Positions 6,146 through 14,331 of a stretch of 64,000 nucleotides of DNA are shown in pieces. Location of the stretch: assembly GCF_000807675.2 (NCBI RefSeq), contig NZ_CP019962.1, forward strand, positions 434,001 to 498,000, written 5' to 3'. Numbering within the stretch: position 1 is the stretch's first letter; each line of letters starts with the position of its first letter. The notes beneath the pieces were generated by a model, which had not been told where the DNA came from, searched no databases, and saw nothing but the letters and a program-made list of their open reading frames with translations. The position numbers were made by a program, and so were the translations under genes. This DNA comes from Eubacterium limosum (GTDB taxonomy: Bacteria > Bacillota > Clostridia > Eubacteriales > Eubacteriaceae).

Positions 6146-6973
6146 CTATACATTCTGGAGCAGTTCAACCTCTTTGGCATAATCGGCAAACTTTTCCTGG
6201 GGTGTTTCGAGAAAAAAGGGCTTATCCCGGAGCAGCGGGTGCTTCACAATGGCGATAAAGGTATCCACTCCAATGCTGCCAAAGCCGATTTTTTCATGGC
6301 GGTCTTTATGGCTGTTAAAGGGCGTCAGGCTGTCGTTCAGATGCATGGCTCTGAGGTAAGGAAGCCCTACGATCCGGTCAAACTCAGCGATGACGCCGTC
6401 CAGGTCATTCACGATATCGTACCCTGCTGAATAAATGTGGCAGGTGTCAATACAGACGCCGATCTTATCCTTGAGCCGGACGCCGTCAATGATGGCACGC
6501 AGCTGTTCAAAATCCCGGCCGACCTCACTGCCTTTACCCGACATGGCTTCCAGGAGTACGACGGTTTTCTGGTCTGGCTTCATATTGCGGTTGAGAATAT
6601 CCAAAATCAGCTCAATGCCTTTTTCCGGTCCCTGGCCGACATGGCTGCCGGGATGAAAATTGTAAAGATGGCAGGGCAGCTGATCCAGCCGCTCCAGATC
6701 CTCACGGAACGCCCGCTCCGCGAAATCCCGAGTCGCCTCTGTGGCAGACGCCATGTTGAGCGTATAGGGCGCGTGGGCCAGCAGCGGCCCGAAATCATGG
6801 TCCTCCATGATCTGACGCAGACCATCCGCATCCTTGGGATCAATGACCTTGGCGTTGCCGCCCCTTGGATTTCTGGTAAAAAACTGGAAGGTATTTGCCC
6901 CAATGGATACCGCGTCCTTTCCGGCGGCGGTAAAACCCTTGGCAATGGAGATATGTGGTCCTATGTTAATCAT
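6146..6973 (-). CDS. nfo: Deoxyribonuclease IV (endonuclease IV)
   Basis: A 275-residue zinc-dependent AP endonuclease that cuts DNA 5' to abasic sites in base excision repair. The family fold starts MINIGPHISIAKGF and shows NTFQFFTRNPRGG, LYNFHPGSHVGQG, LLEAMSGKGSEVG, GVCIDTCHIYSAGYD and HLNDSLTPFNSHKDRHEKIG, which hold the His, Glu and Asp ligands of the three-zinc site. Length equals the family norm (about 280). It lies 16 bp after the ZIP transporter gene, so the two are probably cotranscribed. Co-expression of a zinc transporter and a zinc-dependent nuclease may be coincidental. Confidence 0.95.
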   Translation of the reverse strand: MINIGPHISIAKGFTAAGKDAVSIGANTFQFFTRNPRGGNAKVIDPKDADGLRQIMEDHDFGPLLAHAPYTLNMASATEATRDFAERAFREDLERLDQLPCHLYNFHPGSHVGQGPEKGIELILDILNRNMKPDQKTVVLLEAMSGKGSEVGRDFEQLRAIIDGVRLKDKIGVCIDTCHIYSAGYDIVNDLDGVIAEFDRIVGLPYLRAMHLNDSLTPFNSHKDRHEKIGFGSIGVDTFIAIVKHPLLRDKPFFLETPQEKFADYAKEVELLQNV

Positions 6974-6989
6974 ATTTGTCCATCCTTTC

Positions 6990-7799
6990 TCAGCCCAGCG
7001 CTACGTCCATGAGCATCATGACCGCAAAGCCGACCATCACACCAATGGTGGCGATATCGCCCTCGCCGTTATGGCCGAGCTGTGATTCTGGAATCAGTTC
7101 TTCTGCCACAACATAGATCATGGCACCGGCGGCAAAAGCCAGCGCGTAAGGCAGAATCGGGTTGATAAAGACAACCGCCGCCGCGCCGATGACCGCCGAA
7201 ATCGGTTCTACCAGCCCAGAAGCCTGGCCGTACATAAAAGATTTAACCCGGCTCATGTTTTCACGCCGGAGCGGAATGGAGACCGCCGCGCCTTCAGGAA
7301 AATTCTGAAGCCCGATCCCCAAAGCCAGCGAGATGGCGCCGGCCAGCGTCATGTACTCATTGCCTGTGGCCAGTCCGCCAAAGGCGACCCCGACCGCCAG
7401 CCCTTCTGGGATATTGTGGAAGGTGATGGCCAGAACCAGCAGCACACTGCGCTGCCACGAGGTATGAATCCCCTCCTCATGGCCTGTTCCCTGATGGATA
7501 TGCGGCAAAAGCTTATCCACACACCATAAAAACGCGCCGCCGCCCAAAAATCCGACTACAGCTGGCACATACGGCGGCACCGGACCGCCCTCTGCCATCT
7601 CGATGGACGGCGCCAGAAGCGACCAGAAGCTGGCCGCGATCATAACGCCAGCGGCAAAGCCCAGCATGGCGTTTAATACCTTTTTGTTAATCTCTTTAAA
7701 GAAAAAGACCATCGCAGCGCCCAGAGCCGTGAGGCCCCAGGTGAAAAGCCCGGCGACCAGAGCCTGGCCCACCGGAGGGATATTGTTTAAAATTTCCAT
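6990..7799 (-). CDS. ZIP family divalent metal transporter
   Basis: A 269-residue, eight-helix ZIP (ZupT/GufA-type) importer of Zn, Fe or Mn. The signature helix [21 protein letters not shown] (His-Asn-x-Pro-Glu-Gly) and helix [20 protein letters not shown] carry the binuclear metal site. A short His loop ([16 protein letters not shown]) sits between helices III and IV. ATG 7799 follows AGGAGGAGAAA. It is first in a two-gene unit with nfo. The GufA-like N-terminus ([17 protein letters not shown]) places it in that subgroup. Direction of transport is assumed from the family. Confidence 0.9.
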   Translation of the reverse strand: MEILNNIPPVGQALVAGLFTWGLTALGAAMVFFFKEINKKVLNAMLGFAAGVMIAASFWSLLAPSIEMAEGGPVPPYVPAVVGFLGGGAFLWCVDKLLPHIHQGTGHEEGIHTSWQRSVLLVLAITFHNIPEGLAVGVAFGGLATGNEYMTLAGAISLALGIGLQNFPEGAAVSIPLRRENMSRVKSFMYGQASGLVEPISAVIGAAAVVFINPILPYALAFAAGAMIYVVAEELIPESQLGHNGEGDIATIGVMVGFAVMMLMDVALG

Positions 7800-7919
7800 T
7801 TTCTCCTCCTGTCTTTCTATTGTTTATAGTCATTATAATTTACTAAATCATAACACATCCCACACACCATTTCAAAGCATTTTAATCATTTATACCCCAT
7901 TTGCTTTAAATAGCACTGC

Positions 7920-7959
7920 AAAAAAACAAAACCGGCAGGCAACAACAGCGTTGCCTGCC
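7920..7959 (-). terminator. Intrinsic terminator of the alpha-amylase gene
   Basis: GGCAGGCAAC (7934-7943) pairs perfectly with GTTGCCTGCC (7950-7959), and the minus strand then runs GGTTTTGTTTTTTT. Confidence 0.85.
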
Positions 7960-7978
7960 AGTGCAGCTTTTTTTAAAT

Positions 7979-9421
7979 TTACCTTGTCCTGGCCCAGACC
8001 GATACCGAACCGGGCGCCACGTGAAAAACGCCGTCGCCGTTTTCGTTGACAGTGACCGTGCCCTCCACATTGCCCGTGATGTCATAAAAATCCTTTCCGG
8101 CAAACTGATGTCCCATATACATCTGCTTTGAGCCGCCGTCTCCGTTTGTCATCAGTACTGCCAGACCGGATTCCGGCTCTGCCGGGTCACCTTCGCGCAC
8201 CCATCCGATGATATGGAAATCGTCAAAATAATCCCTCTGGGCGCCGTAGGCCGATTCGCGCCGGGCACAGAGCAGCTTGTCCAAAAGCGCCTGCATGGGC
8301 TCGATGTTCTGGGCGGGAATACCATAATAATCGCCGTAAAAAACGCAGGGATAGCCGTCGGCCCGCAGCAAAATAAAAGCGTAGGCCAGCGGCTTAAACC
8401 AGGGCTGTACCCAGGATTCCAGCGACTGGCCGGGCTGCGTGTCGTGGTTATCCACAAAGGTGACCGACCGTGTGGGGTCATGGGCTGTCAGGGTATTGCT
8501 TAACAGCTGCCGCATATCATAGCCGTCACCGCTGTTCGAGGCGTCAAAAAAATGATAGTGGAGCGGCACGTCAAACAGGCACATGGTCCGGCCCGTGGTC
8601 TCCATATAGCGCTTGAGATCCTCCAGATCGCCAGACCAGTATTCGCCCACGGCAAACAGCTCCTGGTCCCAGTCACGCCTGACTGCGTCCAGCCACTCAT
8701 TAAAAAAATTAAAATCAATGTGCTTGACCGCGTCCATGCGAAAACCGTTGACCCGGGTTTTATCCAGGTACCATCTGCCCCAGCGGATCAATTCCTCAAC
8801 CACCTCGCGGTTATTTAAATCCACGTCCGCGCCCATCAGGTAGTCAAAATTGCCGTTCTCGCGGTCCACGTCACTGGCCCAGCGCTTGCCCTGAAACTGG
8901 AAAACCGCGCTGTCCTCTTTCTTCTCATCCCAGTCGATCCCTGCAAAATGCGTCCAGTTCCATTTAAAATCCGAGTAGGTGTCGCCCCGGCCCGGAAAGT
9001 CAAACTGTGTCCAGGCCTTAATGGGGCGGATGGGCTCAATCTGTTCATTTCGATTTTCGTCATTTTCCTTGCAGGCGTAGACATTTTCCGTCCGGTCCGC
9101 GCCCAGCCGGTGATCCAGCACAATATCCGCGTAAACCTCGATTCCGTTATCCTGAAGGGCGCTGATGGCTTCGCAATATTCACTGACCGTCCCGTATTTT
9201 GTGGCGACACTGTTTTTCTGGTCAAATTCACCCAGATCATAAAGGTCATAGGGCGCGTAGCCCACATCGCTTTTGCCTGCCGCGCCCTTGTAGGCCGGAG
9301 GCAGCCAGACCGCTGTGATCCCAAGCGCTTTAAGATGACTGGCATCCTCTGCCACCTGCCGCCAAAGGGACTGGTCCTCAGGCAGGTACCATTCAAAATA
9401 CTGCATCATCGTTCCATTCAT
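7979..9421 (-). CDS. Cytoplasmic alpha-amylase (GH13)
   Basis: A 480-residue glycoside hydrolase family 13 alpha-amylase (subfamily 5-like) that hydrolyses alpha-1,4 glucans. It starts directly with MNGTMMQYFEWYLPEDQ and has no signal peptide, so it acts inside the cell on glycogen or imported maltodextrins. The four GH13 regions are intact: ADIVLDHR, GFRMDAVKH (nucleophile Asp230), AVGEYW (acid/base Glu260) and FVDNHDT (Asp327). A C-terminal beta domain ends in VAPGSVSVWARTR. The gene is monocistronic, with a terminator behind. Spore-forming and other Firmicutes carry the same intracellular form. Confidence 0.93.
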   Translation of the reverse strand: MNGTMMQYFEWYLPEDQSLWRQVAEDASHLKALGITAVWLPPAYKGAAGKSDVGYAPYDLYDLGEFDQKNSVATKYGTVSEYCEAISALQDNGIEVYADIVLDHRLGADRTENVYACKENDENRNEQIEPIRPIKAWTQFDFPGRGDTYSDFKWNWTHFAGIDWDEKKEDSAVFQFQGKRWASDVDRENGNFDYLMGADVDLNNREVVEELIRWGRWYLDKTRVNGFRMDAVKHIDFNFFNEWLDAVRRDWDQELFAVGEYWSGDLEDLKRYMETTGRTMCLFDVPLHYHFFDASNSGDGYDMRQLLSNTLTAHDPTRSVTFVDNHDTQPGQSLESWVQPWFKPLAYAFILLRADGYPCVFYGDYYGIPAQNIEPMQALLDKLLCARRESAYGAQRDYFDDFHIIGWVREGDPAEPESGLAVLMTNGDGGSKQMYMGHQFAGKDFYDITGNVEGTVTVNENGDGVFHVAPGSVSVWARTR

Positions 9422-9534
9422 AAAAAATCAACTCTTTCTATTTTAGAATAAGCGTTAATTAAAGCATTACGCACTTTAATAAGTACCCAAAGTTATAAGA
9501 AATATCGATTTTCTCTATATTATTTCGCCCAGAC

Positions 9535-9570
9535 TTAAAAAAGCCTGTATCTTTAAACCGATACAGGCTT
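9535..9570 (-). terminator. Intrinsic terminator of the CcdA-TlpA gene
   Basis: AAGCCTGTAT (9541-9550) pairs with ATACAGGCTT (9561-9570) and is followed on the minus strand by TTTTTTAAG. Confidence 0.85.
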
Positions 9571-9575
9571 TTCAT

Positions 9576-10847
9576 TTATTGTGCCATGGCCTGGTTGACA
9601 ATGCTTTCCATCATGCTGGACGTCAGCATTCCCGGCACATAGCCCTCCACATAGCCATCTTTGTCAATCATAAAGGTTGTCGGGAAAGAACGGATGCCAT
9701 AGGCCTGGAACACCGCGCCCGTACGGTCCATGAGCGCAGGATAGGTAAAACCGTTGTCCGACATGAACTCCGCGATTTTTTCAGGCGACATATCATTATT
9801 GTTCGGCCCTTCCTCCGTATGCGGATTGGCAACGCTCAACACCACCAGGTCTCCGGAGTTATCGCCGTATTTTTTATACAGCGTCTCGATATCTGGCATT
9901 TCCTTCTGACATGGGCCGCACCAGGTGGCAAAGAAATTGAGGAAAACCGTCTTTCCACGGTATTCCGACAGCGTATGCGTCACCCCATACTGGTCGGTGA
10001 GCGTGAAATCCGGAGCCAGTGTCTTTTTGGCGCTTTCCTCCGGCGTGTTTTCCGGTGTGGGCGACGGCACAGGCTCAGTGGTTGCCGTCGGGCTTGGCTG
10101 CGGTGCGCTGCTTCCGGCTCCAGCCCGAGAGAGGTAGCCCGTAATCCCGTTCATCCATCCTGTAAACATCATGATCCCCATAATGATCATGAGCACGCCC
10201 CCGGCCTTTACCGTGTAGCGGACCGCCTTCTGGTGCCGCCTGAAAAAATCCAGCAGGGTGCTGGTAAATAACCCCACCGCCATAAACGGCAGGACAAAGC
10301 CCAGCGTGTAAACCCCGATAAGGATAAAGCCCGACGCGAAGGATGACGAAGACGACGCCATGAGCAGCACACTGGCTAAAACCGGCCCCACGCAGGGCGT
10401 CCAGGCAAAGCTGAAGGTAAAGCCCAGCACAAAAGCCAGCAGCGGATTCATGGCCAGCTTGTCCAAATTAAAGGGCAGGCGGTGCTCACGGTTTAAAAAG
10501 TCAAAATTAAAAACCCCCAGCTGAACCAGCCCAAATAAAATGATGATGACCCCGCCGATGCGCGCGAACAGCATCCGGTTGCCCGTAAAAAACTGCCCGG
10601 CCGCGGTGAAGCCCACGCCCAGAATAAAAAATGTCGCGCTGATGCCAATGACAAAAAAGAGCGTGTTGATGAGAACCGTCCGCTTTTTATAGTGGACTGT
10701 CCCGTCCGCGTCCACTGTCTTTGTTCCGCCCGCCAGATAGCCGATGTACAAAGGCACCAGCGGCAGCACACAGGGCGAGAAAAAACTGAGAATCCCCTGT
10801 AAAAATACCATAATGGCCGGAACACCGGCCCCCGAAGCAAAACCCAT
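9576..10847 (-). CDS. CcdA-type membrane thiol transporter fused to a TlpA-like thioredoxin domain
   Basis: A 423-residue fusion. Residues about 10-245 are a six-helix CcdA/DsbD-beta module with its two membrane cysteines (FFSPCVLPLVPLYIGY and FAWTPCVGPVLAS). A Pro/Thr/Ser/Glu linker (about 250-275) leads to an extracytoplasmic thioredoxin-like domain of the TlpA/ResA type with FFATWCGPCQKEMPD, the cis-Pro region SFPTTFMIDKDG and a C-terminal helix. It should carry cytosolic electrons across the membrane and hand them to the attached thioredoxin to reduce exported disulfides or peroxides. ATG 10847 follows GAGGTTTTGAT. Its promoter carries two palindromic operators (see 10894-10955). Confidence 0.92.
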   Translation of the reverse strand: MGFASGAGVPAIMVFLQGILSFFSPCVLPLVPLYIGYLAGGTKTVDADGTVHYKKRTVLINTLFFVIGISATFFILGVGFTAAGQFFTGNRMLFARIGGVIIILFGLVQLGVFNFDFLNREHRLPFNLDKLAMNPLLAFVLGFTFSFAWTPCVGPVLASVLLMASSSSSFASGFILIGVYTLGFVLPFMAVGLFTSTLLDFFRRHQKAVRYTVKAGGVLMIIMGIMMFTGWMNGITGYLSRAGAGSSAPQPSPTATTEPVPSPTPENTPEESAKKTLAPDFTLTDQYGVTHTLSEYRGKTVFLNFFATWCGPCQKEMPDIETLYKKYGDNSGDLVVLSVANPHTEEGPNNNDMSPEKIAEFMSDNGFTYPALMDRTGAVFQAYGIRSFPTTFMIDKDGYVEGYVPGMLTSSMMESIVNQAMAQ

Positions 10848-10893
10848 ATCAAAACCTCTTTTCCATGCTGTTTTTATTTATCTTCCCACAAAG

Positions 10894-10955
10894 TGTAATT
10901 TTAAACATTACAGTTTCTATTTTGTAATCATAAATGTTACAGATGAATTTGTCAA
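10894..10955 (-). promoter_or_regulatory. Promoter of the CcdA-TlpA gene with two palindromic operators
   Basis: TTGACA (10950-10955), 17-bp spacer and TATGAT (10927-10932) form a strong promoter. Two 19-bp inverted repeats of the pattern TGTAAT-N7-(A/G)TTACA lie at 10894-10912 and 10923-10941. The second covers the -10 and part of the spacer, the first lies just after the start site, and their centres are 29 bp apart. This is a typical repressor layout. The regulator is not recognisable. Confidence 0.65.
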
Positions 10956-11273
10956 GGGGTTTAAGGAAAATCGTTTTGGAAAATAATAATTTATAACTGT
11001 GCCTTATTAGTATAAACTTTCTCTTACACTATTTACCTTCAAAAATTTCATTTCATTTTTTAAATTATATTCGAAGACTTTAAATTTATCTATCATTTTT
11101 AAACTAAACTTGATTTTGTTTAAAAAACAAATTTGGCAACATGGTTTTTGAAGATTTGACACTTACGCTGTTGAAGGGTGATAAGGGTGTCGAATTCTTT
11201 TTTGTACTCGCTCAGTCCATGATAATCATATATTATAATATTTCTCCCACTCAAAAGGAAATTATAAAGCACC
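10956..11273. other. AT-rich intergenic stretch, nothing recognised
   Basis: Very AT-rich sequence with no ribosome-binding-site-led frame and no clear hairpin. A plus-strand frame of 129 codons begins at 11141 but has no binding site and reads through a terminator hairpin, so I do not call it. Confidence 0.5.
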
Positions 11274-11305
11274 AAAAAAAGGCCCTGAGCTTCAATTTCA
11301 GGGCC
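11274..11305 (-). terminator. Intrinsic terminator on the minus strand
   Basis: GGCCCTGA (11281-11288) pairs with TCAGGGCC (11298-11305), followed on the minus strand by TTTTTTT. It implies a minus-strand transcript coming from the degraded region at 11347-11559. Confidence 0.75.
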
Positions 11306-11346
11306 TGCTCAATAAACGGCCATACTGCCGCCGGCATGCAGGGCTT

Positions 11347-11559
11347 TTATTTTAAATTTTTGTCCGTTACCGCCTTTTGGCTGAATCCCAATGGGCCCTC
11401 TTGGTATTCATCCGGCAGCTCCGGCTTCTGTTTTCCCCTTTACAGGCGTTCCAGTATATTTTCAAGCGCGCGCTTTCTTAAAAATACACAGTCTGTATTC
11501 CAGGGGGAGCACAGGTATCCTTTCTTTTAAAGCACAAAAGAAAGGATGGTTTTGAACAT
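11347..11559 (-). pseudogene. Possible degraded gene remnant
   Basis: One minus-strand frame runs 71 codons from ATG 11559 to TAA 11347 with two internal TAA stops (11527 and 11440). Between the stops the translation looks protein-like (GYLCSPWNTDCVFLRKRALE, then QKPELPDEYQEGPLGFSQ), and a terminator follows. I do not recognise a family. It may be a decayed small gene or chance. Confidence 0.25.
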
Positions 11560-11839
11560 CAATCAATGAGAGATAATGGTCTCAAGCAGCTGCTTTTTTC
11601 GGCCTTCTTTTTTCCATCGCTTCAACGGGTTTGGCTGAAATCAGCGGTTTCGTTTTCGGACTGGATAATAAAGACAGAGCGGTTTTAGGCTGGAATACCG
11701 GATTCACTACTTCTCGTTGATCTGTTTTAATCTTACATTGCTTATTGCCCGCTGGCAAGTTTATTAAGAGTGCGGTTTTGATGAAAGATAATCTGCGATC
11801 AAATAAATGTTTATTAGAAAAAATCTTAGAAAAGAGCAA

Positions 11840-11861
11840 TAAAAAAACGGCCGAAAGCCGT
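11840..11861 (-). terminator. Terminator of the tRNA-Val gene
   Basis: CGGC-TTTCG-GCCG hairpin followed by TTTTTTT on the minus strand, 16 bases after the tRNA 3' end. A frame that could be read from 11839 starts in this T-run with no binding site and is not credited. Confidence 0.75.
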
Positions 11862-11876
11862 CAATCGTTTAATTAA

Positions 11877-11952
11877 TGGTGATCCCGATTGGGCTTGAAC
11901 CAACGACCTCTACCATGTCAAGGTAGCGCTCTTCCAGCTGAGCTACGGGATC
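11877..11952 (-). tRNA. tRNA-Val (anticodon GAC)
   Basis: A 76-base cloverleaf with encoded CCA. Acceptor arms GATCCCG and CGGGATC pair fully, the D arm is GCTC...GAGC, the anticodon arm CTACC-TTGACAT-GGTAG places GAC at 34-36, and the T arm has GTTGG-TTCAAGC-CCAAT. No intron. It stands alone after the TasA-SipW locus on the same strand. Confidence 0.95.
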
Positions 11953-12008
11953 ACTTTTTGAATGCTTGTCTATTATAACGAATTCCCGAAGGTTTGTAAA
12001 GTCTTTTT

Positions 12009-12383
12009 TTACTCTGTCTCGGAATTTTCCTGCGGGGTTGGTATTTCTGGGGATTCGGGGGTGGGATCGGCTGGGGTTTCCGGGGTGGGCGCCGGGGGTG
12101 GGGTGACGGTGGTCTCTTCGGGTTCAGCAGTATCTGGGGCGGCTATAGGCGCTTGTTGGGTGGCGGCAGGCGCTTCCGGGGAGCTCGCGGGCTGGGGGGC
12201 AACGGACGCGGCGGCGGGTTCTGCTGTCGGGGTTGGGGTGGGGTCGATATTCCAGACGCCGGTCTGGGCGGTGAAGGTGACTTCGGCGGTCAGGGAATCC
12301 CAAGCGCCGTAGGCAGGCTGAACCAGGCTGAAGAAAACCAGCCATGCGATCAAGCTGTTTATGATTTTCCATTTTCTGGTCAT
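12009..12383 (-). CDS. Secreted Pro/Thr-rich protein with camelysin-like start
   Basis: A 124-residue predicted exported protein. The signal peptide IINSLIAWLVFFSLVQPAYG ends in an Ala-Tyr-Gly-Ala site, and the first mature residues AWDSLTAEVTFTAQ match the AWDTLTG start of the TasA-like protein two genes upstream. The rest is a low-complexity Pro/Glu/Thr/Ala stretch (PTPTPTAEPAAASVAPQPAS and similar) with no fold. ATG 12383 follows AAGGTGGTGCTTCAC; the longer frame to 12491 has none. It is third in the TasA-SipW gene set and is probably a SipW substrate, perhaps a cell-wall-spanning anchor or spacer for matrix fibres. That role is inference. Confidence 0.65.
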   Translation of the reverse strand: MTRKWKIINSLIAWLVFFSLVQPAYGAWDSLTAEVTFTAQTGVWNIDPTPTPTAEPAAASVAPQPASSPEAPAATQQAPIAAPDTAEPEETTVTPPPAPTPETPADPTPESPEIPTPQENSETE

Positions 12384-12404
12384 GTGAAGCACCACCTTTT
12401 TTTC

Positions 12405-12502
12405 AAATGGAAAATTGAAAATGGAAGATGGAAAATGATGGCGCAAACTGCGCTTCGCTGGTTTACTTTTCAGGAATATCCCCGTTTTCAATTTTCTGTT
12501 GG
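12405..12502. repeat. Palindromic intergenic repeat, copy 1
   Basis: Left arm AATGGAAAATTGAAAATGG at about 12406 and right arm ending TTTTCAATTTTCTGTT at about 12500 form an imperfect inverted repeat around a GC-richer centre with its own small hairpin (GCGCAAACTGCGC). The same arm type recurs at 14070, 22243 and 51303. Confidence 0.55.
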
Positions 12503-12546
12503 TTTTATCGTAACATCTTTTCCCTTTTTCTGCCTGAATGTGTGTT

Positions 12547-13263
12547 TTAGCCCTTTATTTCGTCCATAGAAGGGCGTTTAAGCGGCGGGGCAGACGGTGG
12601 ACGGTGTCTTGGGGTTTCGCCCCGCAGATAGCGTCCCTTCGGCGGCTTGACATTCTTGGCCTTGACCCGCTGTTTGGGTTTCATGAGATCCTCCTCATCC
12701 TCGGGATATTTGTACGACAGCCATTTTTTGACCATGTGCTCCAGCATGAGGATAAAACCCCAGAGCAAAAACATGGTGAGCGCCGCCGGACTTTGGAGAA
12801 ACATGGCGATACGGCCAAGGTACGGGATATGAAAAGCATACGTGCCGACAATGTCCTCCCGGTGGATTTCAAACTCGTCATACTGCCCTTCCTGGTAGCC
12901 CTCCCCCTGTGTCATGTAGCGGTCATAGCCGTCACTGGTGTCAATGTAACGGAAATAGTGCGTGACAAAGACCTCCTTGCCTTGAAGCTCAGCTTTGAAG
13001 GTGATGGGCGTGTTTTTCGGAATGGGGTCATCCTCGTCGATGGCGTGGTCGATGACCAGCGAGCCGACCGGCAAGGTAGGGACCATGCTGTTGGTCAGGA
13101 TGACATAGGGTTTGTAGCCGAAAAATCTTGGGGCATCGGTGGGGTTTAGTTTCATAGAAACTATATAAAATAAAGCTATAGCCAAAAATAATATTAAAAA
13201 AAAATCCCCAAACCTTTTCACAAGATGTTTCCATCCTATATTTTTAAAATCTTTTGTTTCCAT
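12547..13263 (-). CDS. sipW: Signal peptidase I, SipW type
   Basis: A 238-residue type I signal peptidase of the SipW/ER-like group. An N-terminal membrane helix (about 18-38) is followed by the catalytic Ser59 in YVILTNSMVPTLPVGS, and His102 in VFVTHYFRY replaces the usual catalytic Lys, as in SipW and eukaryotic SPC. A second helix (about 155-178) and a basic, Pro-rich cytosolic tail follow. SipW enzymes process TasA-like matrix fibre proteins, and such a substrate is encoded immediately upstream (13382-13945). The tail of about 60 residues is longer than in Bacillus SipW. ATG 13263 is kept although its binding site is weak. Confidence 0.88.
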   Translation of the reverse strand: METKDFKNIGWKHLVKRFGDFFLILFLAIALFYIVSMKLNPTDAPRFFGYKPYVILTNSMVPTLPVGSLVIDHAIDEDDPIPKNTPITFKAELQGKEVFVTHYFRYIDTSDGYDRYMTQGEGYQEGQYDEFEIHREDIVGTYAFHIPYLGRIAMFLQSPAALTMFLLWGFILMLEHMVKKWLSYKYPEDEEDLMKPKQRVKAKNVKPPKGRYLRGETPRHRPPSAPPLKRPSMDEIKG

Positions 13264-13295
13264 TTAATTTTACCAAAGTTCTAATTTATAATTTA

Positions 13296-13339
13296 AAAAT
13301 AAAAACTAGCGGTGAATACACCAATTCGTATACACCGCT
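13296..13339 (-). terminator. Terminator or attenuator between the TasA-like gene and sipW
   Basis: AGCGGTG (13308-13314) pairs with CACCGCT (13333-13339), then AGTTTTTATTTTT on the minus strand. It would allow much more TasA-like protein than signal peptidase from one promoter. Confidence 0.7.
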
Positions 13340-13381
13340 TCACTTTTCACAAATTCTTTTTTATTAAACTAACAGACCAAC

Positions 13382-13945
13382 TCACTTTTTTAGTACTTTT
13401 ACTTCAATAGTTACTTTTAAATTTTGGTTTTGTTCTGCCACAGGAATGTTAGTCGCAGCAATTTTTACGTTAAATTTTTTTTCCGCAATTCCTAAACCTA
13501 AATCAGTACTATTAGCAGTATAAGTCGTTGATGAAGACTCTGTATCCTCTAAAGTAACTGTATACGTACCAGTAGCAGCAGTATCTGAGTCTCCATATGT
13601 AATGGTCGGTACAAATACCGTTTTATAATCATTCATTGATACTTGGTCATTATTAGTAAATTTTGCTTGAAAATCCCCTATTGTCACTTCACTACTTCTA
13701 TGTGTAGAATCTACAATATCGCTAGCTGTCGTCGTGGTTGAATCTACAAGTCCTGCTGCTAATCTTATGGTATCTTCAGATGTTTTTCCTGGAGTTACTG
13801 ATAAAACAACAGGGTCACTGTTTTTTACTGTTAAGGCACCCGTAGTACCTGTCAACGTATCCCAAGCCGCAAACGACCCAACAGCCACAGCCAACATTGC
13901 CACTGTGGTAATCCCACTTATCAATAACGAAGCTTTCTTTTTCAT
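13382..13945 (-). CDS. TasA/camelysin-like exported protein
   Basis: A 187-residue protein starting MKKKASLLISGITTVAMLAV with cleavage after SFA (mature AWDTLTG), the pattern of SipW-processed TasA, TapA and camelysin proteins. The body is a Thr/Ser-rich beta-type domain with no cysteines (DTESSSTTYTANSTDLGLGI, ending VTIEVKVLKK). TasA-like proteins polymerise into extracellular matrix fibres. ATG 13945 follows AGGAGGAATTTAGAG; the upstream extension to 13972 has no site. It leads the TasA-SipW-Pro-rich set. The attached terminator (13296-13339) suggests it is the most abundant product. Whether it forms fibres here is inferred. Confidence 0.82.
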   Translation of the reverse strand: MKKKASLLISGITTVAMLAVAVGSFAAWDTLTGTTGALTVKNSDPVVLSVTPGKTSEDTIRLAAGLVDSTTTTASDIVDSTHRSSEVTIGDFQAKFTNNDQVSMNDYKTVFVPTITYGDSDTAATGTYTVTLEDTESSSTTYTANSTDLGLGIAEKKFNVKIAATNIPVAEQNQNLKVTIEVKVLKK

Positions 13946-14189
13946 CTCTAAATTCCTCCTGTATAAATACATCTAAATTTTTAATCATTGCTGCCTCTTG
14001 ACAATGACTTATTCTTAACGATGGGTTTATTATACAATTGGAAACGCTACACTTCCGCTACTCCTTAAATTAATGGATAATTGAAAATTAGTGGAACAGT
14101 GCTCGCTTGAAAATGAAACGCAGGAACGAGCGCAGCGATGTTCCGTCACACCGGCGCTGTATTTTGCGAGGGATCAAATAACTGCCTGA

Positions 14190-14289
14190 GCTGTCCGAGG
14201 ATTAAAACAATGCCCGGGTCGATTTCGCGAACGACTTCCGCAGGTTGTCGTTCGCGCATGAGAGAGGGCATTTTTAATCCGCGGACAGC
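14190..14289. other. Long cruciform-like inverted repeat
   Basis: Arms 14190-14215 and 14266-14289 pair nearly throughout (GCTGTCCG, GGATTAAAA and ATGCCC against GGGCAT, TTAATCC and CGGACAGC). Inside them lies a second perfect 10-bp stem, CGCGAACGAC (14226-14235) with GTCGTTCGCG (14247-14256). It fills the gap between the response-regulator stop and the TasA-like gene and has no T-run, so it is not a simple terminator. The rest of the gap (13946-14189, 14290-14331) holds a partial copy of the repeat arm near 14074 and no gene. Confidence 0.6.
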
Positions 14290-14331
14290 GCCAATTCTCC
14301 TCTACCTCCCCCTCTAACCACAAGCAAACCG

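Noticed and set aside
11141-11530. Plus-strand frame of 129 codons
   Set aside because: No binding site, crosses a terminator hairpin, and its composition mirrors the better-looking minus-strand remnant.
11582-11839. Minus-strand frame of 85 codons after tRNA-Val
   Set aside because: It starts with TTG inside the T-run of the tRNA terminator, without a binding site; the translation has no recognisable feature.
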